Positions 7,456 to 16,569 are shown, counted from the first letter of the stretch. The stretch is DNA of 64,000 nt from Hoeflea sp. 108 (GCF_000372965.1 NZ_KB890024.1:1924839-1988838), one strand, 5' to 3'. The notes: generated from the sequence alone by a model not told the origin. Translations and numbers: made by a program.

Positions 7456-9870
7456 ATGGCCAAAATATCCCGCTCTTCCAGCGAAGGAACCTTCGCGGTC
7501 CTGCCGTTGCGCGACATTGTCGTGTTCCCGCACATGATCGTCCCGCTTTTCGTGGGGCGTGAAAAGTCGATCAAGGCTTTGGAAGAGGTAATGGGTCAGG
7601 AAAAGCAGATCCTGCTTGCGACCCAGATGAATGCCGCCGACGACGATCCCGAGCCGGATGCCATCTATGACATCGGCACGCTCGCCAATGTGCTGCAGTT
7701 GCTGAAGCTGCCCGATGGCACCGTCAAGGTGCTGGTCGAAGGCACAACGCGTGCCAAGATTCAGTCCTTCACCGACAAGCCCGACTTCCACGAGGCCCAC
7801 GCTCTCATCCTGAGCGAACCGGAAGAGGAGGCAGTCGAGGTCGAGGCGCTTGCGCGTTCGGTGGTTTCCGATTTCGAAAACTACGTCAAGCTGAACAAGA
7901 AGATTTCGCCCGAGGTGGTTGGCGCAGCCGGCCAGATCGAGGACTATTCCAAGCTCGCCGATACGGTCGCTTCGCATCTCGCGATCAAGATCACCGAGAA
8001 GCAGGAAATGCTTGGCACGCTCTCCGTCAAGGAGCGGCTGGAAAAGGCGATGGGCTTCATGGAAGCCGAGATCTCCGTCCTTCAGGTGGAAAAGCGCATC
8101 CGTAGCCGCGTCAAGCGGCAGATGGAGAAGACCCAGCGCGAGTACTATCTCAACGAGCAGATGAAGGCGATCCAGAAGGAGCTCGGCGAGGGTGAGGACG
8201 GCCGTGACGAGGCTGCCGAGATCGAGGCGCGCATCAAGAAGACGAAGCTGTCCAAGGAGGCCCGCGAAAAGGCGGAGGCCGAGCTGAAGAAGCTTCGGAC
8301 GATGTCGCCGATGTCGGCAGAATCCACTGTCGTGCGCAACTACCTCGACTGGCTGCTGTCCATTCCGTGGGGCAAGAACTCCAAGGTCAAGCAGGACCTG
8401 AACTTTGCCCAGGAGGTGCTCGACACCGATCATTTCGGTCTCGACAAGGTCAAGGACCGCATCGTCGAGTACCTGGCCGTGCAGAGCCGCCAGAAGAAGC
8501 TCAAGGGCCCGATCCTGTGCCTCGTCGGTCCTCCCGGCGTTGGCAAGACCTCGCTCGGCAAGTCGATCGCCAAGGCGACCGGCCGCGAGTTCATTCGCAT
8601 GGCGCTCGGCGGCGTGCGTGACGAGGCCGAGATCCGCGGTCACCGCCGCACCTATATCGGCTCGATGCCCGGCAAGGTCATCCAGTCGATGAAGAAGGCG
8701 AAGAAGTCCAACCCGCTCTTCCTGCTCGACGAGATCGACAAGATGGGCCAGGACTTCCGCGGCGACCCGTCGTCGGCGCTGCTCGAGGTGCTCGATCCGG
8801 AACAGAACGCAACGTTCATGGATCACTATCTCGAGGTTGAGTACGACCTCTCGAGCGTGATGTTCGTGACGACGGCCAATACGCTGAACATCCCTGCGCC
8901 CTTGATGGACCGCATGGAAATCATCCGTATCGCCGGCTACACCGAGGACGAGAAGGTTGAGATCGCCAAGCGGCACCTGATGCCGAAGGTGGTTCGCGAC
9001 CACGCGCTCCAGCCCAAGGAGTTCTCGGTCTCGGAAGATGCGATCCGTGCCGTCATCCAGACCTACACTCGTGAAGCGGGCGTGCGCAGCCTCGAGCGCG
9101 AGCTGATGAAGCTCGGGCGCAAGGCCGTGACCGAGATCCTGAAGACCAAGAAGAAGTCGGTGAAGATCACATCGGCCAATCTGGACGAGTATCTCGGCGT
9201 GCCGCGCTATCGTCACGGCCAGGTCGAAGGCGAGGATCAGGTCGGTGTCGTCACCGGTCTGGCCTGGACCGAGGTTGGCGGCGAGCTGCTGACCATCGAA
9301 GGCGTGATGATGCCGGGCAAGGGCCGCATGACGGTCACCGGCAACCTGCGCGACGTCATGAAGGAGTCGATCTCGGCCGCGGCATCCTATGTCCGCAGCC
9401 GTGCCCTCGACTTCGGCGTCGAGCCGCCGCTGTTCGACAAGCGCGACATCCACGTGCATCTGCCGGAAGGTGCGACGCCGAAGGATGGTCCGTCTGCCGG
9501 CACCGCGATGGCCACCGCCATCGTCTCGATCCTCACCGGTATCCCGGTCAGGGCAGACGTGGCGATGACGGGCGAGATCACGCTGCGTGGTCGCGTGCTG
9601 CCGATCGGCGGCCTCAAGGAGAAGCTGCTTGCAGCGCTTCGCGGCGGCATCAAGAAGGTGCTGATCCCGGAAGAGAACGCCAAGGACTTGGCCGACATTC
9701 CGGAAAACGTGAAGAGCGGCATGGAGATCATCCCGGTCAGCCGCATGGGCGAGGTCATCAAGCACGCCCTGGTGCGCCAGCCAGAGCCGATCGAATGGAC
9801 CGAGCCGGTCGATGTTCCGGCGGCCAAGCCGGACGCTTCTGAGGATGTCGGCGCGAGCTTCGCTCATTAA
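7456..9870 (+). CDS. lon: ATP-dependent endopeptidase Lon
   Basis: 804-residue Lon protease (family S16), which degrades misfolded and regulatory proteins in the cytoplasm. Order: N-terminal substrate domain (VLPLRDIVVFPHMIVPLFVG), coiled coil, AAA+ domain with Walker A GPPGVGKTS and Walker B LFLLDEIDKM, then the peptidase domain with catalytic Ser680 (KDGPSAGTAM) and Lys723 (GLKEKLL), the usual 43 residues apart. The ATG at 7456 has AAAGG upstream; ATG at 7441 is in frame but that ribosome site lies inside it. Ends at a double terminator. Confidence 0.97.
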   Translation: MAKISRSSSEGTFAVLPLRDIVVFPHMIVPLFVGREKSIKALEEVMGQEKQILLATQMNAADDDPEPDAIYDIGTLANVLQLLKLPDGTVKVLVEGTTRAKIQSFTDKPDFHEAHALILSEPEEEAVEVEALARSVVSDFENYVKLNKKISPEVVGAAGQIEDYSKLADTVASHLAIKITEKQEMLGTLSVKERLEKAMGFMEAEISVLQVEKRIRSRVKRQMEKTQREYYLNEQMKAIQKELGEGEDGRDEAAEIEARIKKTKLSKEAREKAEAELKKLRTMSPMSAESTVVRNYLDWLLSIPWGKNSKVKQDLNFAQEVLDTDHFGLDKVKDRIVEYLAVQSRQKKLKGPILCLVGPPGVGKTSLGKSIAKATGREFIRMALGGVRDEAEIRGHRRTYIGSMPGKVIQSMKKAKKSNPLFLLDEIDKMGQDFRGDPSSALLEVLDPEQNATFMDHYLEVEYDLSSVMFVTTANTLNIPAPLMDRMEIIRIAGYTEDEKVEIAKRHLMPKVVRDHALQPKEFSVSEDAIRAVIQTYTREAGVRSLERELMKLGRKAVTEILKTKKKSVKITSANLDEYLGVPRYRHGQVEGEDQVGVVTGLAWTEVGGELLTIEGVMMPGKGRMTVTGNLRDVMKESISAAASYVRSRALDFGVEPPLFDKRDIHVHLPEGATPKDGPSAGTAMATAIVSILTGIPVRADVAMTGEITLRGRVLPIGGLKEKLLAALRGGIKKVLIPEENAKDLADIPENVKSGMEIIPVSRMGEVIKHALVRQPEPIEWTEPVDVPAAKPDASEDVGASFAH

Positions 9871-9895
9871 GCTGCACCTTAAGTTGCACTGCAAA

Positions 9896-9927
9896 CAAAA
9901 AGCCGGACTTCGGTCCGGCTTTTTTCA
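9896..9927 (+). terminator. First terminator after lon
   Basis: AGCCGGAC/GTCCGGCT stem with a TTCG tetraloop, A-rich before and six T after, at 9901-9926. Confidence 0.9.
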
Positions 9928-9931
9928 TGTG

Positions 9932-9960
9932 AAAAACCCCGGAATTCCGGGCTTTTTTCG
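9932..9960 (+). terminator. Second terminator after lon
   Basis: The perfect palindrome CCCGGAATTCCGGG (9938-9951) is flanked by five A and followed by C and six T, directly after the first terminator. It may act on both strands. The tandem arrangement separates lon from hupB transcription. Confidence 0.7.
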
Positions 9961-10064
9961 ATTTTTGGGGCCTTTTAGACTTGGTTGTGGCGGAAGCTTT
10001 TTCTAAAGTCCTCCTCCTACCGGCTGAGTCTTATGTCCCGGTTTTCTCATGGAAGGGAATTTGA

Positions 10065-10337
10065 ATGAACAAGAACGAACTAGTGTCCGCTGTCGCCGAG
10101 GCTTCCAAGCTCTCCAAGGGCGATGCGCAGTCCGCTGTTGATGCGGTGTTCTCCGTCATCACCGGCGAACTGAAGAACGGCGGCGATGTCCGGCTTGTCG
10201 GTTTCGGAAATTTCACCGTGTCAAAACGCGCGGAGTCCACTGGCCGTAACCCGCAGACGGGCGCGGAAGTGAAGATCCCGGCCCGCACGGTCCCGAAGTT
10301 CTCGGCCGGCAAGGGCCTGAAGGACGCGGTCAACTGA
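10065..10337 (+). CDS. hupB: HU family DNA-binding protein
   Basis: 90-residue nucleoid protein: MNKNELVSAVAEASKLSKGDA at the start, VRLVGFGNFTV in the core, and the beta-arm RNPQTGAEVKIPARTVPKF that inserts in the minor groove. It dimerises and bends DNA without sequence specificity. Position after lon is conserved in alphaproteobacteria. A good AAGGGAA ribosome site precedes the ATG and a terminator follows. Confidence 0.96.
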   Translation: MNKNELVSAVAEASKLSKGDAQSAVDAVFSVITGELKNGGDVRLVGFGNFTVSKRAESTGRNPQTGAEVKIPARTVPKFSAGKGLKDAVN

Positions 10338-10360
10338 TCGCTGCCTTCCAGAATTGATTG

Positions 10361-10392
10361 AAAAGCCGGGCTTGCCCGGCTTTTCTTTTTTT
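10361..10392 (+). terminator. Terminator of hupB
   Basis: AAAAGCCGGGC/GCCCGGCTTTT stem with loop TT, then C and a T run to 10392. Confidence 0.88.
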
Positions 10393-10429
10393 GACGGCCG
10401 GCAACCTGTGCCGCGACTGCTTCGGCCGC

Positions 10430-10849
10430 TCAGTTGACTTCGGTCCTGGTCTTGCTGATGAAGAAGCCGTGGCCGTCGTTGCGGGTGCAAGTCAGCCCGG
10501 CTTTTGCCGACGTACAGGTGAACGGACCTTTCCTCCAGCTGTTGCCGTAGTCGAGCGTGTGCGTGCCATCGCAGCATCCGGTGTCGCCGACATTTTGGTA
10601 ACGCTTGGCTTTCCCCGCCTTGCCGAGGATGAACCTCTGGTAGGTCGGCTCGATGCGGTCGCAGCCGAGTTCGGGGCCGCCATCCTCGGGCATGTAGACG
10701 TCCGATCCGCCTGATGGCGTGTACTGGCAACCGACATTGCCTGAGGGCATGTTGAAGTAGATCAGGCCGCCATCGGCCGGAAAGGTCTGTTCCGCGGCGT
10801 TCGCTTGTAATGAGATCAACGCCGCTGTCGCCAAGAGAAAAGAACGCAC
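10430..10849 (-). CDS. Secreted Cys-rich hypothetical protein (DUF6636-like)
   Basis: 139 residues. A Sec signal peptide (MRSFLLATAALISLQANA, cut before AEQTF) leads a small domain with six cysteines: NVGC, ELGC, TGCC, FTC and LTC contexts, enough for three disulfides. The FNMPSGNVGCQY start and the C-terminal TCTRNDGHGFFISK motif recall the DUF6636 proteins of Actinobacteria and rhizobia. Presumably periplasmic; function unknown. It is convergent with hupB and shares the short 10338-10429 gap with its terminator. Confidence 0.7.
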   Translation of the reverse strand: MRSFLLATAALISLQANAAEQTFPADGGLIYFNMPSGNVGCQYTPSGGSDVYMPEDGGPELGCDRIEPTYQRFILGKAGKAKRYQNVGDTGCCDGTHTLDYGNSWRKGPFTCTSAKAGLTCTRNDGHGFFISKTRTEVN

Positions 10850-10971
10850 CGCCCCCTCCGCGCAATGTTCCGGCTCCTGACCGCGACGATACCACCCGCG
10901 CCAGGAAAATGAATGGCCTGCTTGTCACATCGTCCGTCGTTGCGGGGGCAGGTGGGGGCATTGCGCCAAAG

Positions 10972-10997
10972 AAAAAGGGCCGCGGTTGCGGCCCTTT
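10972..10997 (-). terminator. Terminator of the M24 peptidase gene
   Basis: AAAGGGCCGC/GCGGCCCTTT stem, loop GGTT; read on the minus strand it ends in a T run (10976-10972), 27 bases after the stop at 11024. Confidence 0.8.
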
Positions 10998-11023
10998 CCT
11001 TGTTCGATTGGAGTGGCGAAGGC

Positions 11024-12118
11024 TCAGGCTTCGACCAGGAATGCCTCGCGCGGCAGGTCGGACAGCACTTCCGCGCGGTTGCCGCGCAGGATTACGATCT
11101 CCTCGAGCCGCAGGCCGAAGCGGCCCTGCAGGTAGATGCCGGGTTCGATCGAGAACACGTTGCCTTCCTGCAGGATCGTTTCCGACGTGCCGGTGATGTA
11201 GGGCTGCTCGTGAATGTCGATGCCGAGCCCGTGGCCGGTACGGTGCAGGAAGTTCGGGCCGTAGCCGGCGGCGGTGATGACGTCGCGAGCGGCCTTGTCG
11301 ACTTCCTTGGCGGCAACGCCGGGCTTGGCGGCGGCGATGGCTGCCTGCACAGCGCGCTCCAGCACGCTATGCACCTCGTCGAAGCCCTCAGGCTTGTCAC
11401 CGAACACCCCGACACGGGTCATGTCGGACGGGTAGCCGTCCTTGCGGCCGCCGATGTCGATCAGCACGGCTTCATTGGCCTTGAGCTTGCGGTTGCCGGT
11501 GTGGTGGTGCGGGAAGGCGCCGTTCTCGCCGAAGCAGACGCTGGCGAACTCGGCGGTGGCACCGTTGGCTGCGAAGAAGTCGCGGATCGCCTTGGCCACT
11601 TCCAGCTCGGTCACGCCTTCCTTGAGGGCGGCGAAACCTGCCTTCATGGCGCCGTCGTTGAGCACGGCGTTCATCTTCAGGAGCGCATACTCGGCCTCGT
11701 CCTTCTTGCCGCGCAGGAAGCTGACCGTGTCGTTGAGGAAGCTGCGCTTGACGCCGGGCAGGGCATCGAGGGCAAGCAGCGCGAAATCGGCGCGCATGGT
11801 CTCGTCGAGGGCTACCGAGACGTCGCCATCCTTGGCGCCGCAATCGGCGAGCAGCTGCGACAGCGCTGCCTGCGGGCCGTCTGCGTCGGCCCAGGGGTAA
11901 AAGGGCAGCTTGGTGTGGGGACGCTGGCTGTCGGCGTTCAGAACTGGCATCAGGAAGCCCGCGTGCTTCCGCGACACGATCAGCATGACCGGGCGCTCGT
12001 CGCCATGGGGCGACATGCCCGCGAGCCACACCAGATGCGACGAGGGTCCGACGATCACGAGGTCGGTTCCCGTCTCAGCCATGCGTTCGCGCAACCGCGC
12101 CATCCGCTCTTCGTACAT
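11024..12118 (-). CDS. M24 family Xaa-Pro aminopeptidase/dipeptidase
   Basis: 364 residues: an N-terminal creatinase-like domain, then the pita-bread catalytic domain with the five metal ligands recognisable in LIDIGGRKDGYPSDM (two Asp), HRTGHGLGIDIHE (His), FSIEPGIYL (Glu) and LRLEEIV (Glu). These dinuclear enzymes remove the residue before proline or split Xaa-Pro dipeptides. It sits downstream of a peptide-type ABC importer gene, so cytoplasmic processing of imported peptides is a reasonable inference. A terminator separates it from that gene, so it may have its own promoter. Confidence 0.9.
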   Translation of the reverse strand: MYEERMARLRERMAETGTDLVIVGPSSHLVWLAGMSPHGDERPVMLIVSRKHAGFLMPVLNADSQRPHTKLPFYPWADADGPQAALSQLLADCGAKDGDVSVALDETMRADFALLALDALPGVKRSFLNDTVSFLRGKKDEAEYALLKMNAVLNDGAMKAGFAALKEGVTELEVAKAIRDFFAANGATAEFASVCFGENGAFPHHHTGNRKLKANEAVLIDIGGRKDGYPSDMTRVGVFGDKPEGFDEVHSVLERAVQAAIAAAKPGVAAKEVDKAARDVITAAGYGPNFLHRTGHGLGIDIHEQPYITGTSETILQEGNVFSIEPGIYLQGRFGLRLEEIVILRGNRAEVLSDLPREAFLVEA

Positions 12119-12153
12119 TGTCTTTGCCTTCTAGGATTGTGCGTGGGGTAAGG

Positions 12154-12181
12154 AAAAGGGGCCGCCCTTGCGAGCGGCCCC
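12154..12181 (-). terminator. Terminator of the solute-binding protein gene
   Basis: GGGGCCGC/GCGGCCCC stem (12158-12181, loop CCTTGCGA); on the minus strand it is followed by TTTTCCTT. It lies between the binding-protein gene and the M24 peptidase gene. Confidence 0.75.
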
Positions 12182-12196
12182 GGGTCGTCTGCCTGG

Positions 12197-13792
12197 TCAG
12201 TTCTTCTTGACGAGGCGGTAGTAGACGAAGTCGGAGGTTGCGCCGTTGACGTAGCCCTCGACGTTCTTGGCGCGGGCCACCTGGGTGGCTGCCTGGAACA
12301 TGATGACGATCGGCGACTTCTCCTGCACCTTCTTCTGCAGATCGACATACATGGCGCTGCGCTTTGCCGGATCGGCTTCGGCGAGAGCTGCCTTGGTCTC
12401 CTTGTTCAGCTCTTCCGGCACTGCCCAGCTGTTACGCCACGTGGTGGTCGACTGGTAGTTTCCGTCAGAGTTGTCGGTGTTGTAGGCGAAGGCCTTGGCG
12501 TTGGAGTGCGGGTCCATGAAGTCAGGCCCCCAATACAGAAGCATCGCCTCATGCGTGCGGGCACGGTACTTGGTGATCACCTGCGAGCCGGTGCCCGGGA
12601 TGATGTCGAAGTTGATGCCGGCTTCGGCAAAGCTTGCCTGCAGCGACTGCGCCATGTCGGTGAACGGCGTCGAGTTGATGACGTCGAGCGTCACCTTGAT
12701 CGGCGTCTTGATGCCGGCATCGGCCAGGATCTTCTTGGCCTTGGCGGGATCGTAGCTGTAGGGCGTCTCGTCGAGCGAACCGGGGAAGCCCTTCGGCCAG
12801 AAGGCCTGGTGCGTCTGCATCTGGCCCTTGAGGAAGGTGTCGGTCATACCCTTGTAGTTGACCAGGTAGCGGGCGGCGTCCCACACGGCGGGCGGCGTCA
12901 GCGTCTCGGTCTTCTGGTTGAACGACAGGAAGTGCACGGCAGCCTGCGGATAGGTCTCGGTCGCCACCTTGTCGTTGCCGGCAAGCGTCGCGATCTGGTC
13001 CGACGTCAGGTTCTTGGCCATGTCGACGTCGCCCGACTGCAGCAGCAGCTGCTGGGTCGCAGCTTCGGCGACGTGACGGATGATCACGCCCTTGATCGCC
13101 GGGGCGCCGTTGAAATAGTCGGCGTTGGCGGTCAGGTTGATCAGCTCGCCCGGACGGAAGGCCTTGAGCGCGAACGGGCCAGTGCCTGCCGAGTTCGACT
13201 TCAGCCACGCGTTGCCCATGTCGCCATTGGCTTCGTTGGCCTGCAGCGTCACTGCGTCGACGATCGAAGCCGGACGGGCTGCGAGCACGTTGAGCACGAA
13301 GGCCGACGAGAAGTCGCCTTCATACTTCACCACTACCTTGTTGCCGTCGGCAGTGACCATCTTGTCGTAGTTCTCGGGCGTCCAGCCGAGCTGCGTCAGA
13401 ATGAAGGCAGGAGCCTTGTTGAGGGTGATGACGCGCTTCCACGAATAGACCACGTCCTCGGCGCGCAGCGGGTTGCCGGAAGTGAACTTGACGCCGTCGC
13501 GCAGCGTGAAGGTGATGGTCTTGTTGGCGTCGTCGGCAGCCCATTCCTTGGCGAGGCCGGCGGCAAGCGTCTTGGTGTCGACGGCGTCATACTGCACCAG
13601 GCGATCGTAGGTCTGGGCGACATATTCGCCCGACGAGAACTCGTAGGCCTCGGCCGGGTCGATGCTGACGATGTCGTCGATGTTCTGCGCCACGACGAGC
13701 ACATTGGCCGGCGTCGCCGCCAGGCTGGCCTGCGGCATCATCGGCATAGCCAGGGCTGCGGCGAGCAGCGCGGCCTTGAACATTTTGGTCAT
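12197..13792 (-). CDS. ABC transporter substrate-binding protein, dipeptide/nickel type (SBP_bac_5)
   Basis: 531-residue periplasmic binding protein. A Sec signal peptide (MTKMFKAALLAAALAMPM, cleaved after SLA) is followed by the family-5 fold: IDDIVSIDPAEAYEF, then AAGLAKEWAADD and FTLRDGVKFTSGNPLRAEDVV, a standard SBP_bac_5 block. It should deliver a peptide-like ligand to the permeases encoded at 14576-18136. The ATG at 13792 overlaps the TGA of the XRE-cupin regulator (ATGA) and has GGAGAG upstream, so the two are translationally coupled. Confidence 0.92.
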   Translation of the reverse strand: MTKMFKAALLAAALAMPMMPQASLAATPANVLVVAQNIDDIVSIDPAEAYEFSSGEYVAQTYDRLVQYDAVDTKTLAAGLAKEWAADDANKTITFTLRDGVKFTSGNPLRAEDVVYSWKRVITLNKAPAFILTQLGWTPENYDKMVTADGNKVVVKYEGDFSSAFVLNVLAARPASIVDAVTLQANEANGDMGNAWLKSNSAGTGPFALKAFRPGELINLTANADYFNGAPAIKGVIIRHVAEAATQQLLLQSGDVDMAKNLTSDQIATLAGNDKVATETYPQAAVHFLSFNQKTETLTPPAVWDAARYLVNYKGMTDTFLKGQMQTHQAFWPKGFPGSLDETPYSYDPAKAKKILADAGIKTPIKVTLDVINSTPFTDMAQSLQASFAEAGINFDIIPGTGSQVITKYRARTHEAMLLYWGPDFMDPHSNAKAFAYNTDNSDGNYQSTTTWRNSWAVPEELNKETKAALAEADPAKRSAMYVDLQKKVQEKSPIVIMFQAATQVARAKNVEGYVNGATSDFVYYRLVKKN

Positions 13793-14460
13793 TTTCTCTC
13801 CTTTTTGGTTCCCAATGTCTTTGTCTCGGCCCTTGAACCGCGTAGGGCCGGATGCTCCGTGCGTGACCTGAACATCGGCAAGGTGCCGGTCCAGAGCATG
13901 CGCGCGAACTTGTCGGTGTCGTTCGACCAGGAGTGCGGACGGTTGCCGCGGAAATGCAGGCTGTCTCCGGCCGAAAGCACCATTTCGTCGTCCTCGAGGC
14001 GCTGGGTGATCTTGCCTTCGAGGATGAACAGGATTTCCTCGCCTTCGTGGCTGACGGTCTCGGACCGGTAGCCGGGCGGAACGTTGAGGATGAAGGACGA
14101 CAGCACGTTGCCGGTGAAGTCGGCGGCGATGCGCTCGTAGATGATCGAAGAGCCGTCGACCGAGAAGCGGTTGCGCTGGTCGGCGCGGGTCAGCCCATCT
14201 TCCATCGAGGGGGTGGCGATGAAATAATCCACAGCCACGTCGAGGCTGCGTGCCAGCTGGGCGAGGGTGCCGAGGGAAGGGGTGGCATGGTCGCGTTCGA
14301 CTTGGCTGAGATAGCCCACGGAAATGCCCGCGGCGTCGCACAATTCCTGCAGTGTCATCGACAGCTGCCGGCGGCGAGCACGGATCAGTGCGCCCACCTT
14401 TGGTTGGCTCGCCATCGCGGTCTTGCTGGCCTCCGAGGACACGCTCAATTTTGCTCCCAT
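13789..14460 (-). CDS. XRE family regulator with C-terminal cupin domain
   Basis: 223 residues: an XRE helix-turn-helix at about 25-80 (MTLQELCDAAGISVGYLSQVER) and a cupin at about 140-205 (HEGEEILFILEGKI, then GDSLHFRGNRPHSW), as in PuuR/ClgR-like sensors. It probably controls the divergent peptide-importer genes and itself. The start is uncertain: ATG 14460 lacks a ribosome site, while ATG 14415 (MASQPKVGAL) has GGAGG 14 bases upstream. The later start would put the first AGCAAAATT motif in the leader. Confidence 0.88.
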   Translation of the reverse strand: MGAKLSVSSEASKTAMASQPKVGALIRARRRQLSMTLQELCDAAGISVGYLSQVERDHATPSLGTLAQLARSLDVAVDYFIATPSMEDGLTRADQRNRFSVDGSSIIYERIAADFTGNVLSSFILNVPPGYRSETVSHEGEEILFILEGKITQRLEDDEMVLSAGDSLHFRGNRPHSWSNDTDKFARMLWTGTLPMFRSRTEHPALRGSRAETKTLGTKKERK

Positions 14461-14515
14461 CAAAATTTTTTTGATCTAAGCAAAATTATTTGTATAGTCC
14501 AAGCAGAATTTTGCT
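14447..14515. promoter_or_regulatory. Divergent control region with three AGCAAAATT motifs
   Basis: AGCAAAATT occurs at 14447-14455 (minus), 14479-14487 (plus) and 14507-14515 (minus, inside the near-palindrome AGCAGAATTTTGCT). A further near-palindrome, ATCAAAATTTTTTTGAT, is at 14459-14475. A rightward promoter TTGATC-N16-TATAGT (14471-14498) contains the middle copy in its spacer; a leftward TTGGAC-N17-TTAGAT is also possible. These are candidate operators for the adjacent XRE-cupin protein. Binding is inference. Confidence 0.6.
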
Positions 14516-14575
14516 GGACAGAAAACATCCGTGCCGCATCAGCGGTGCGGCCAATGTGGTAGGAACCGACACCGC

Positions 14576-15664
14576 GTGGCATCAGAAACCGACTCCGCCG
14601 TACAGGCGCTTCCAACAGGGCCCGGCGGCTCGTCGCGCAATGCGCGGCACGCCTGGAAAACGGCAAAGGGGGTGCTTGGCGTCCTTGCTGCCGTTGCATT
14701 CACCTTCCTGGGCCTTTTGGCCATCACCTTCTTCATCGGCCGCGTGGTGCCAATCGACCCGGTGCTCGCCGTCGTCGGCGACCGCGCGCCGCGCGCCGTC
14801 TATGAGGCCGCCCGCATCGAGATGGGCCTCGACAAGCCGCTGATCGTGCAATTCCTCCACTATGTCGGCAACGTGCTGACGGGAGATCTCGGCATGTCGG
14901 TTTCGACCGGCAGGCCCGTCGCCGAGGATCTGGCCCGCGTCTTCCCGGCAACGCTTGAGATGGCGACGTTGGGCATCATCATCGGCGTGCTCATGGGCGT
15001 GCCGATGGGCGTTTATGCCGCCAGCCGGCAGGGCAGTCTCCTCGATCAGGTCATCCGTGTCGTCGGCCTGCTCGGCTATTCGGTGCCGGCCTTCTGGCTT
15101 GGCCTCGTCGGTCTTGCGCTGTTCTACGCCAAGCTGCAATGGGTCGGTGGCCCCGGCCGCCTCGATATCTTCTATGACGGCATGGTCGACCCGGTGACCG
15201 GCCTGATCCTGATCGACAGCCTGCTTGCCGGCGAAACCGAGATATTCTTCAACGCTTTCTCGCACATCGCGCTGCCTGCGGCCGTGCTCGGCTTCTTCAG
15301 CCTGGCCTACATCGCCCGCATGACGCGTTCCTTCATGCTCGACCAACTGGCGCAGGAATATGTCACCACCGCCCGCGTCAAGGGCGTGTCGGAGCGGCTG
15401 GTGCTGTGGCGTCATGCCTTCCGGCCGATCCTCGTGCCGCTCATCACCGTCATCGGTCTGTCTTATGCCGGCCTGCTCGAGGGCTCGGTCATGATCGAGA
15501 CCGTCTTCTCCTGGCCCGGCATCGGCAACTACCTGACGACCGCGCTGCTCAACGCCGACATGAACGCCGTGCTCGGCTCGACGCTGGTCATTGGCGCGGT
15601 CTTCATCGGCATCAACAAGATTTCGGACGTGCTTTACCGCGTCCTCGACCCGAGGGCACGCTGA
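14576..15664 (+). CDS. ABC transporter permease, DppB-like
   Basis: 362-residue inner-membrane permease. TM1 is at about 25-47, and the BPD_transp_1 core has the EAA loop EYVTTARVKGVSERLVLWRHAF facing the ATPases. The start used is GTG 14576 (AGGAA 10 bases upstream); GTG 14531 would add 15 residues with no clear ribosome site. It is the first gene of a rightward operon and overlaps the next permease by one base. It has a long loop between the third and fourth helices (GPGRLDIFYDGMVDPVTG), common in peptide permeases. Confidence 0.9.
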   Translation: MASETDSAVQALPTGPGGSSRNARHAWKTAKGVLGVLAAVAFTFLGLLAITFFIGRVVPIDPVLAVVGDRAPRAVYEAARIEMGLDKPLIVQFLHYVGNVLTGDLGMSVSTGRPVAEDLARVFPATLEMATLGIIIGVLMGVPMGVYAASRQGSLLDQVIRVVGLLGYSVPAFWLGLVGLALFYAKLQWVGGPGRLDIFYDGMVDPVTGLILIDSLLAGETEIFFNAFSHIALPAAVLGFFSLAYIARMTRSFMLDQLAQEYVTTARVKGVSERLVLWRHAFRPILVPLITVIGLSYAGLLEGSVMIETVFSWPGIGNYLTTALLNADMNAVLGSTLVIGAVFIGINKISDVLYRVLDPRAR

Positions 15665-16569
15665 TGGCGACCACCCGCGACTGGCTTCTCGACGATTCGC
15701 CGTCCTCGCGCCTGCAGGCGCGCCTTGGCCGCAGCTATCGTCTTTCGCGCTCCTTGATGCGCAATCCCCTGGCCGTGGTCGGCGCGATCATCGTGCTGGC
15801 CCTGATCCTGGTCGCGCTGTTTGCGCCCTGGATCGCCACGCATTCGCCCATCGGCCAGGACCTTGCCAACCGGCTCAAGCCACCGAGCGCCGAAAACTGG
15901 ATGGGCACTGACGAGCTCGGCCGCGACATCTGGAGCCGCGTCGTCTACGGCGCACGCATCACTTTGATGATCGTGGCGCTGGTGGCGGTGCTCGCGGCCC
16001 CCGTCGGTCTGATCGTCGGTGCTGTCGCTGGCTATTTCGGCGGCTGGACCGACCGCATCCTGATGGGCATCACCGACATCTTCCTGTCGATGCCGAAGCT
16101 GATCCTGGCGTTGGCCTTCGTCGCGGCTCTTGGGCCCGGCATCCAGAACGCCATTATCGCCATCGCCATTGCCACCTGGCCCGGCTATGCCCGCATCGCC
16201 CGAGCCGAGACGCTCACCATCCGCAACTCCGAGTTCGTCTCCGCGGTCGAGTTGCAGGGGGCTTCGCCCTTGCGCGTCATCGTCAACCACATCTTGCCGC
16301 TCTGCACCTCGTCGATGATCATCCGTGTCACACTCGACATGGCCGGCATCATCCTGACGGCGGCCGGCCTCGGCTTCATCGGTCTCGGCGCCCAGCCGCC
16401 GCTGCCGGAATGGGGCGCGATGATCTCGCGCGGCCGCTCCTTCATTCTTGACCAGTGGTGGGTTGCGACCATGCCCGGTTTCGCCATCGTCATCGTCAGC
16501 CTCGGCTTCTGCTTTCTCGGAGACGGCCTGCGCGATGTCCTCGACCCCAAACATGGAGACCGCCAATGA
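15664..16569 (+). CDS. ABC transporter permease, DppC-like
   Basis: 301 residues. An N-terminal cytoplasmic segment is followed by TM1 (AVVGAIIVLALILVALFAPW), the DppC marker motif ENWMGTDELGRDIWSRVVYG, and the EAA loop SEFVSAVELQGASPLRVIVNH. It pairs with the DppB-like protein. Its ATG shares the A of the upstream TGA, and its own stop overlaps the next start (ATGA), so the operon is tightly coupled. Confidence 0.92.
   Translation: MATTRDWLLDDSPSSRLQARLGRSYRLSRSLMRNPLAVVGAIIVLALILVALFAPWIATHSPIGQDLANRLKPPSAENWMGTDELGRDIWSRVVYGARITLMIVALVAVLAAPVGLIVGAVAGYFGGWTDRILMGITDIFLSMPKLILALAFVAALGPGIQNAIIAIAIATWPGYARIARAETLTIRNSEFVSAVELQGASPLRVIVNHILPLCTSSMIIRVTLDMAGIILTAAGLGFIGLGAQPPLPEWGAMISRGRSFILDQWWVATMPGFAIVIVSLGFCFLGDGLRDVLDPKHGDRQ

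Noticed and set aside
7339..9894. 851-codon open frame antisense to lon
   Set aside because: Shadow frame caused by high GC codon bias; translation lacks domains and lon itself is unmistakable.
9975..10005. Irr box before hupB (TTCTAAA near 9999)
   Set aside because: Only the right half matches; the left half of the box is absent.
12506..14071. 521-codon frame opposite the solute-binding protein and regulator
   Set aside because: Runs across two real genes on the other strand; no recognisable domain.
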